From positions 7,777,710 through 7,841,709 of the forward strand of contig CP136062.1 in the NCBI GenBank assembly GCA_032622095.1: 64,000 nucleotides of DNA, read 5' to 3'. This DNA is from Siphonodentalium dalli. Taxonomy: Eukaryota > Mollusca > Scaphopoda > Gadilida > Siphonodentaliidae. This document shows, piece after piece, positions 57,367 through 64,000 of this stretch. Each line of letters begins with the position of its first letter. The stretch's first letter is position 1. The notes under the pieces were generated by a model. It had not been told where the DNA came from. It did not search any database and saw only the letters and a program-made list of their open reading frames with translations. The position numbers and the translations under genes were made by a program.

Positions 57367-57650
57367 CTTTCATTTTTTCTTTCAGGCTCTTTGTTGTCAG
57401 ATTGACCCTTCCCTCTTGGATTAAGACTGTTTGCAGCAGACCGAGTTTGATGTGCTCTCACAGAGTTTGGCTTTTCGAGAATGTCCAGTGATGTAATGAT
57501 CGTTCTTTTGCGTAAATGTTTCACTACTCTGTCATCCACATATGGTTGTCGCTTGGCTTTATACAACTGTTTGTGTCCTGGTTTGAATCTGAGGGGATTA
57601 TCAAATGTAAACTTCATTGTCTCACAGTCCTCACAAATTCCAAAATCCAC
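57367..57650 (-). CDS. DDE-type transposase, exon 1
   Basis: Encodes the N-terminal 94 residues, MDFGICEDCETMKFTFDNPL to ..PERKNE. It is rich in Lys and Arg, with a C-x2-C at residues 6-9 and a RHRKR-type basic patch (KHLRKR), which suits DNA binding and nuclear entry. The Met at 57650 is the first in the frame. The promoter side faces the right 454-bp repeat, about 0.9 kb away. Without the exon 2 match this would be an unremarkable ORF; the exact splice phase is the main support. Confidence 0.7.
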
Positions 57651-58554
57651 TCAACAACTCTGTCACATTAACAGCATTAATTTGGAAAATTCTTCTCGCG
57701 AATATACAACTTCCAGAATTTTTACAATGAGAAATGATATTTGTCTCGAGAAATGATGACAACTAACCGTTCTGAGATCAGCACCTTGCTTTTAAGGAGT
57801 TTTGAAATTAATGATGCTTGAAAATGTCTGCCATCTTATCTGTTGATATATTACTACTTTATCAGCTGAAGGAACATGTTGTCATTATAACCTCATCATT
57901 GGCACCCCCTGTCCAATGTTAGTTAACGACATTTGATACTGTGAGACAATATATTAAGGATTCCTTCTAATTGGGATTGCAGCAGACATTACAAATTTTA
58001 GCACCATATTCAATCAGGAAAATTCACCTGACCCAGGGTTAAAACACCCTTGTCTGAGCTCATTGTTTAAATAATTTTCCACTTAATTTTTCTGATTTTG
58101 GGACAAGTAGTAATTGTTCTTCAAAATTATGCCAAGTTTACTGACTAATGAACCCTCCACACTATTTATTTTTCAAAGTAAAGGCATTTTTTGTGTGAAT
58201 CTGCAGCTGATTTGCATAGGGTTAAATGAAACCTGTGCATATCTGTTCCTGTGGAGAAATTAAATTCATGGGACACAACAGATGAAAGCCAATTGAAAAC
58301 CTGATCAAATGAATGTGGTATAACTTATCATGCTTTATTAGATGCCTCATATTATTAAATTAAACTCAAATCCAACCTGCATTTTGGCTTTTTATTCTGA
58401 ATTGGTGTATTATTGGGTGGGTTCCAATTAAAGGGTCACATGGCATTAAAAACACATTTTTTTGAAACAACATCAGTTTAATAATTATAGGTATATATCA
58501 AGGTTCACAATGGGTTATGCACAAAAAATATGAAGAAAGGCCACATGGCCCTTT
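57651..58554. other. Upstream region of the transposase inside the element
   Basis: AT-rich with no ORF of note. It ends GGCCACATGGCCCTTT before the right repeat. It presumably holds the transposase promoter, but no motif is identified. Confidence 0.5.
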
Positions 58555-59008
58555 AGGTTACACTGGTGTAAATACTATAGGCAGCTCCCCCCTGCGGTTG
58601 CGGGAGGAGTATAGTGTTTCACAGTTAAAACACTCTGGGCTGTGATTGGTTGCATGAATTAAATGCAAACTGTTGACAAAAATTCAAGGAATCATTCTCC
58701 CACAAACTTTATTTGCCAAAAGGCCCATTCATTAAAGGTGAAGTCTGTTGTGGCTGTTTAGAAATTTTAAGTGTGATTGAAAAAATGACAATATTTTTTT
58801 AGTGCGGAACTGACCCTAGTTATGAAAAAACGAAAATGTGAAGTGGATTCCCTGCTAGACGGTGTTGATTTTTTTATTGGGAAAGTTTCCACAGATGTCA
58901 AGCTCACATAATCCGAAGGCAGTTTGAACAGTTTCCATTTGACCTCTGATGCAGATCAACAAACGTTAACATTGAAGCCTATGGGAAATATTTACACCAG
59001 AGTAACCT
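58555..59008. mobile_element. 454-bp MITE-like direct repeat, right copy
   Basis: Begins AGGTTACACTGGTGTAAATA and ends TATTTACACCAGAGTAACCT. It differs from 54071-54524 by only scattered substitutions. Same orientation. Confidence 0.9.
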
Positions 59009-60666
59009 CTATTCGCCCCTATACTCTAATTTCACACACACACAAACACTGGTATATATCGGATGGAGGAGTAATGCGATCTGGTGTCGCCGATGAGGGA
59101 TATTGTAGGCATACAATAACGGCTATATGGAGCTATGTGTCTTGGTAGAGATTTATTTATTTATTTATTTTATTTTTCTCTGGCGTTGAGAGCGTTTCCA
59201 TAATGATACAATGATGAGATATGAAGGGCTTCCCTTGATTGCGTGGTTGAGCTCTCATTTAACACCTTTTTCTGTCAAGTGTAATTGTCAGTAAAATGCA
59301 CATGACGCAAACTGGGATGTCACCGCATTTGCGTCAATTACTCGGCCCCACTGAACAATTCTCATGAAAGGGCGTTCATACTATATTTATATCTAGTAAA
59401 GTAAATAACTGTATCAAAGCGTGATAAGGTGAGAATATTCGGATATATATAGTATGTTAATTGCATCAATTCTCTTATCAGAAGAGAACCATGTTTAAGA
59501 AGATTACTAATTTCACCAATACAATGCAACTAGATGGTAGACACAGTCAAGTGTTATTAATTAATGGTTAAGTCCCCTTGCGAATCATTGATCTAAGTTC
59601 CGACAATTCTTGCCGCACTGTCATAAACTATGGTGCTGACCGGTCGCCTTGGAAGGGATTCACAGATCCATAAACAAATATGCCACATAAACAAAATTTA
59701 AAAAAGGGGCAACTGCACCTTAGGGTTCTGAATTAGAACATCAGCAAAGCCGATAAGAAAATCAAGAAACTGGAATCACAGTCCATCTCCAACCACTATA
59801 AAGGCAGAGATCAAAGGACAGACAATGCAGTCACAGCCATGATGGTTATAGAAGATAATATTTTATCTCACGTGACTATCTAAGCCTTATCCATGCTTGT
59901 GATTGGTTGATTGACATTCACTATTATCGATAGTGCCGTCCACGTACGGCACGATGGTGGGCCACCTAATTTTAGCACACACACTATCGCTTGGAAAATC
60001 CAGAAATCTATTTTTGGCATGCCCACTATTCCGGGGAGATAATATGAAAGTCATCTCCGCCTCGCTACAAAAGTTCAACATTCAGAAATGCCTTGGTAAT
60101 GGACAACTAGAGCACAATACATTATCGTAAGCGAATTGTTTGTGTTATATGTGATGTTTTCTCAATTGTTGGTGACGATTTATTTTGTTTTTCCTCGCCA
60201 TTGTTTACAATATGGCTTCGATATTTGTGTCACTTTCCTAAGTTCCCACTACAGTTTTTCTAAACGAAATCTTCAGTTTGTTTTCGGTAAAAAATATATT
60301 GTTTTGATCTGATGGCATAGTTTAACAACTACGATGTCTATGATATGATAACAATAACTTTTGAAGAAGATTTAAGATTTGCACAGTTAGAGGCAAACCA
60401 ATTTATTGAAACAATCACTATTGTGGCATAGTCACCTCCAAACTGTGCAATATTTATATAATATATCATGCCATTGTTTATAGTGATAGTAGCGTGGTCG
60501 GTTCATACACACAACTTGCTTTTGTCCAAGGACCCAGGATAACAGAACAAAATCATAGGATTTGATACAACAAATATTATTAAGACTTTACTTTTTTGTA
60601 ACATATGGGGTATGATGTTAAACAAGGTATACGTAAAACATATCAGCGGAGAACGTAACATAAAAT
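59009..60666. other. Intergenic sequence, no gene seen
   Basis: Holds a short (CA)n at about 59034 and (TTTA)n at 59150-59175. ORFs are short and lack motifs. Confidence 0.5.
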
Positions 60667-60920
60667 ATGACTTTACCAGCTGACTTTACTGATAAATACG
60701 AGAGCATTGTAGAAGATTCTAACGTTTTTCTGGATAGTGTGATAACATCGACGACGTGACTCCCCCAAAGACGTACAGCCAGACACAAACGGCAAATGTT
60801 TCCGCCGATTTCTCAGAGGACGATAAAGTAACCTTTTTGAAGATGGTGCATCCCGATTATGTGTTATTTTCTTATGGCTATCCGCCCATACTCAACGACA
60901 TTAGAGACAATAGCGATTAA
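60667..60920 (+). pseudogene. Possible broken small coding sequence
   Basis: An ATG at 60667 opens 30 codons (MTLPADFTDKYESIVEDSNV..) to TGA at 60757. The frame starting at 60741 continues acidic and coding-like for 59 codons (..SADFSEDDKVTFLKMVHPDY..) to TAA at 60918. A single frameshift would join them. I recognise no domain. It could be chance. Confidence 0.25.
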
Positions 60921-61856
60921 TGTGTCCATTTCACTATGTTTTACTGATAATTGTAATGGATAAAATGTAGCGTTTTCATGTTTTAAGCAATACAATTGGT
61001 TTGAAGTTCAATTTAAAGCGATCAAACGTGCCCATGTGGAATGCACTGACACGGTGAGTACTATAGTAAACAGCAAGGCTATTACATGCCTCAATAGCTG
61101 TTTATTGTGCTGTATCACATGCCTCAATAGCTGGTTTGCAAAAGAGAGCGTAACACATTGATGAACAAACGTCCATATGTATATCACGATATTGGTTGGT
61201 AAGCTGACAAAGACCAGTAAAAGCATTGCATTCTTAGTTTTTCAATTTTTCAATTCAAAAGTTAGCACATGTAGCGCAAATATATACAACGTTTATGGAG
61301 TTGAATGTATATGCAAAAGCAAATAATCAGTTGAAATAGAACGTAAGACAATCATGGTCAAATTACAAAGCGAACATTCAGAAAACTAAATGTCACAGAG
61401 TTTTTAGGTTGTATACTTCCGGCTAACACCGATTAGATCTATAATACCAGTTAGCGTGTTAATATGACTCCTTCATATCTCTTAAAAGGGAACTGTTAAT
61501 AAAACTTTTTGTTCAGTAAAATAAACTATACCAGTGTCATAACGTAGACTTAAGGTTACTAAAAACGAATCATATTAGAAAACACCAACTTATAGCGTAA
61601 AAATCGAGATTTTAATGACTTTTTGACGTCGAAAATAATAAGGAAAAACTAAAAAGCCACTCGCCAGTTTTATGTGCACAAAGAAGCGTGACGTCAACGT
61701 GGGAACGCAACTTTTTTTCGGATGATGGAATAAGACGTAAACATGTCCACGTGTTTTCTTATTTGTTTTGTTAATGGCGACTTACGATACAAATCTACTA
61801 TTTTCAACAATTTGGACATTTAGAAAGTATTGATGACTGAAGTGTGTAATCATATA
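60921..61856. other. Intergenic sequence, no gene seen
   Basis: AT-rich. The only repeat noted is a short direct one (TGCCTCAATAGCTG) at about 61088 and 61121. Confidence 0.5.
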
Positions 61857-62459
61857 TTAGAGACCTGTCGCAAAACTCAAGTTTACGAATACGGATACGG
61901 ATAGGGTACCACGTCACCAACATTTGTGTACTTTCTAATCGTTGTCGTATTTTACTATCCGCAATAACGGTTACGATTTCATGGTTTCTACTAAGCTCAA
62001 ATAACACCTGAAATTTATTTTCTGCAATATATCACTTTACTCCGTTCGAGACTGTATATGTATATCATGTAAATCATCCAGTTGTATTGAGCTACGACCT
62101 CGATATGCTGTTTAGATTGGCAATCGCTGTACTCGTCGTCGTGAATCTCGAGCTTCCCGCGAAATAAGATCGCTATTCACAACGAATAGTAATCGCTGGC
62201 TGCGACACAACACTTTGCAGTAATATATAGAAGTGCACTATGAAACCAGTCGCCAAAAATACACGACTGACATGGATTTGGTGGTACTAAAAGAATATTT
62301 GGCACACCCACCGACATCACCGTGTCGACTTTGTTTCGATTTGATAGGACCAAATCAGAAGTGATGCACATCAGCGAGCACAGCAATCTTATGTCTGATT
62401 TCCTAAACCCAAAGAGGTGATAGGCCTGGATAGGATAGGATAGGTTATTTTATTTCCAA

Positions 62460-63110
62460 TACACATACACAGAGACGTGGCGACAGGGGGGGGGGGGTGT
62501 CTCACCCTCCAATTTTGGTCAAAATTTTCAACAGTTGGAAATTTCATACCTGACACAACATTAGTTTCACACCAACAATAGGTTGAATATGTTCTTGTAG
62601 TTTGATTTTCAAACAACTTATTGTGGGGAATTTATTGTTTTTGGACCAATATTTGCATATTTTCCTTCTTTTGATAAAAATTTTGGACTGAAATGGCCAT
62701 CAGTTAGAAATTTTCCAACCTTAGGGGTGTCAGGTTGGAAATTTCCAACACTTGGAAAGATTGTGTCCTGGTCCCTCCCCGTGGCCAGTCAAAAACTTCT
62801 AGTTAATTTAAGAAAATAATATTGTCCTACATTTGGTCAAAATTGTCACTGGAATTGTCATCAGTTGGAAATTTCCAACTCTATGAATGCTTGAGGCTAG
62901 TCTAGATGCCAGGATTTTGCGATTTTCTTGTTCACGTTTAAAATGTCCTGGTTCCTCCCCGTGGCCAATAAAAAACTGCTAATGAGTTTAAGAAAACCAT
63001 ATTTTACTACATTTGGTTAAAATCGTTGACTGAAAATTTCCAAACTAAGGGAGAGTATGAGGTTTGAAATTTCCAACACTAGGAAAGCTTGAGGTCAGTC
63101 TAGATGCTAG
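62460..63110 (+). repeat. Dispersed repeat family with TTGGAAATTTCCAAC units
   Basis: Contains several TTGGAAATTTCCAAC-like palindromes (about 62535, 62706, 62745, 62867, 63065) and two direct copies of 'ctagatgccaggattttgcg' (about 62900 and 63100). Its first part is the inverse of 24890-25110. Confidence 0.65.
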
Positions 63111-63191
63111 GATTTTGCGATTTTCTTGTTTAGTTTTCACAATTTTCTCACACCGGGCCGAACAACCATGGTCGTCCCGGTGGGTCCTGGT

Positions 63192-63746
63192 CTATTGCCC
63201 GTAGTCGTGTGCACACCCCAACGGAAACCCTCTAGCCACGTCCTTGCACATACATATTACATAATAATGATGACAATTATGGATGATTCTGTCGTAAATT
63301 GTGGGGGATGGCATAATCTGGCAAGACTGTCTTCCTGCCGAAATCGCATTGAGATGAAATTGCGGACTGAAAGGGCCTTGAAGTGGTGGCGTCGTGGTTG
63401 ATGTGAGGTCCAAATTTAGGAACCCCTCTCCCCCCGTCAGCATAACGTCTATCAGGTCATCCATGATAACAACGAACTGAATTTCCACCACATATGACCT
63501 GGCATTATACCTGTATTGCCATAATATACACGAGAATCCCGGGTCGTACGTTGTGACTGGTCGAATTATTGACAATATAAACAGGTCATGATTATCGCAT
63601 TGTTGCAAATGAGACGATAAGTGAAGTATTAAGGGACTGTATACCAAACACACGCTTTGAGTTGTAAAAGTGGTACGAAATAATGATGGTACGTGTTCGT
63701 CAAAACTCTTATGCGTAGTCGTTTTGCGAAAGGACTTTTTGGCCAT
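63192..63746 (-). other. Open stretch of 184 codons, unknown
   Basis: This is the longest ORF in the right part of the 1.96-kb TIR element. It has no signal peptide, repeat or family motif that I recognise, and its residue use looks random. It may be a chance ORF or the remnant of an element protein. Confidence 0.2.
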
Positions 63747-64000
63747 ACGGATAGACTTACGACGACGAATAGCTATCCGTATTCGTAATCGTAAACGTGA
63801 GGATGCGAAAGGTCTCTAATATCACGGAGTTGTGCTAGGACTATACGTTGGACGCTGTTTTGAGAATTTTCGATGAATATTGTGAATTGAATTTGGATTT
63901 TCGATTCTGGAGGTTGACGTTTCCAGATTGACACTTTTATAGACAGATTTATGTTTTAGAGGAATGTTTATCAATCAAGAGTCAACATTATTGGACTGTA

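Larger units (their letters stand above)
54525..58554. mobile_element. Two-gene DNA transposon core
   Basis: The 4,030 bp between the 454-bp repeats carry a His-Cys box nuclease gene (+) and a convergent spliced transposase gene (-). The core starts AAAGG and ends CCTTT. With the inward ends of the flanking repeats, this extends to an inverted TAACCTAAAGG / CCTTTAGGTTA at both junctions. Confidence 0.75.
61857..63819. mobile_element. 1.96-kb element with inverted ends of about 50 bp
   Basis: The left end TTAGAGACCTGTCGC..GTTTACGAATACGGAT is matched inversely at the right end (ATCCGTATTCGTAATCGT..GCGAAAGGTCTCTAA). TA flanks both sides as a possible target duplication. The interior holds a copy of the dispersed CCAAC-type repeat, a GGATA microsatellite (62427-62445) and a G-run (62487). 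No recognisable transposase is present, so it is probably non-autonomous. Confidence 0.78.

Overview
The window looks like nuclear DNA of an invertebrate animal, most likely a lophotrochozoan and probably a mollusc. The reasons are spliced genes with very long AT-rich introns, a core-2/I-branching glycosyltransferase of animal type, Tx1-like and other LINEs, a tRNA-derived SINE, many hairpin MITEs, and the 'gagttatctccctt' style of dispersed repeat that I associate with mollusc genomes. The organism call is inference. Nothing suggests a bacterial or viral chromosome.

Host gene: only one host gene is well supported. It is a three-exon beta-1,6-N-acetylglucosaminyltransferase (GCNT family) on the + strand, with exons at 250-1124, 29994-30223 and 42089-42393. 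The splice phases match at both junctions and the joined frame is open for 469 residues. Introns 1 (28.9 kb) and 2 (11.9 kb) are filled with transposable elements.

Intron 1: a giant imperfect palindrome runs from about 5.38 to 27.83 kb. Its outer arms are 5375-8385 plus 16235-16860 on the left and 25390-27825 on the right. Its inner arms (17777-18700 and 21030-22165) enclose a minisatellite with a period of about 42 bp. The left arm carries later insertions: a 427-bp MITE and a 7.8-kb block. That block holds a nearly intact 5.8-kb Tx1/L1-like LINE, which landed with a 13-bp target duplication inside an older antisense LINE fragment. The right-hand spacer holds a THAP-domain exon and a cluster of CACGTG sites.

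Intron 2: an 8.3-kb element with inverted ends of about 310 bp encloses a hAT transposase remnant and a 5'-truncated LINE. The LINE is flanked by direct repeats of about 785 bp. MITEs and palindromes follow.

Downstream of the gene, 42.5-46 kb holds dispersed and tandem repeats. A GC-rich minisatellite array with units of about 135 bp and G-quadruplex-type runs occupies 45.9-52.4 kb.

The most unusual locus is 54071-59008. Two 454-bp MITE-like direct repeats bracket a two-gene transposon. One gene encodes an I-PpoI-like His-Cys box nuclease (+). The other, convergent with it, encodes a spliced DDE-type transposase (-) broken by a 5-bp duplication. Beyond it lie mostly featureless DNA and a 1.96-kb TIR element (61857-63819).
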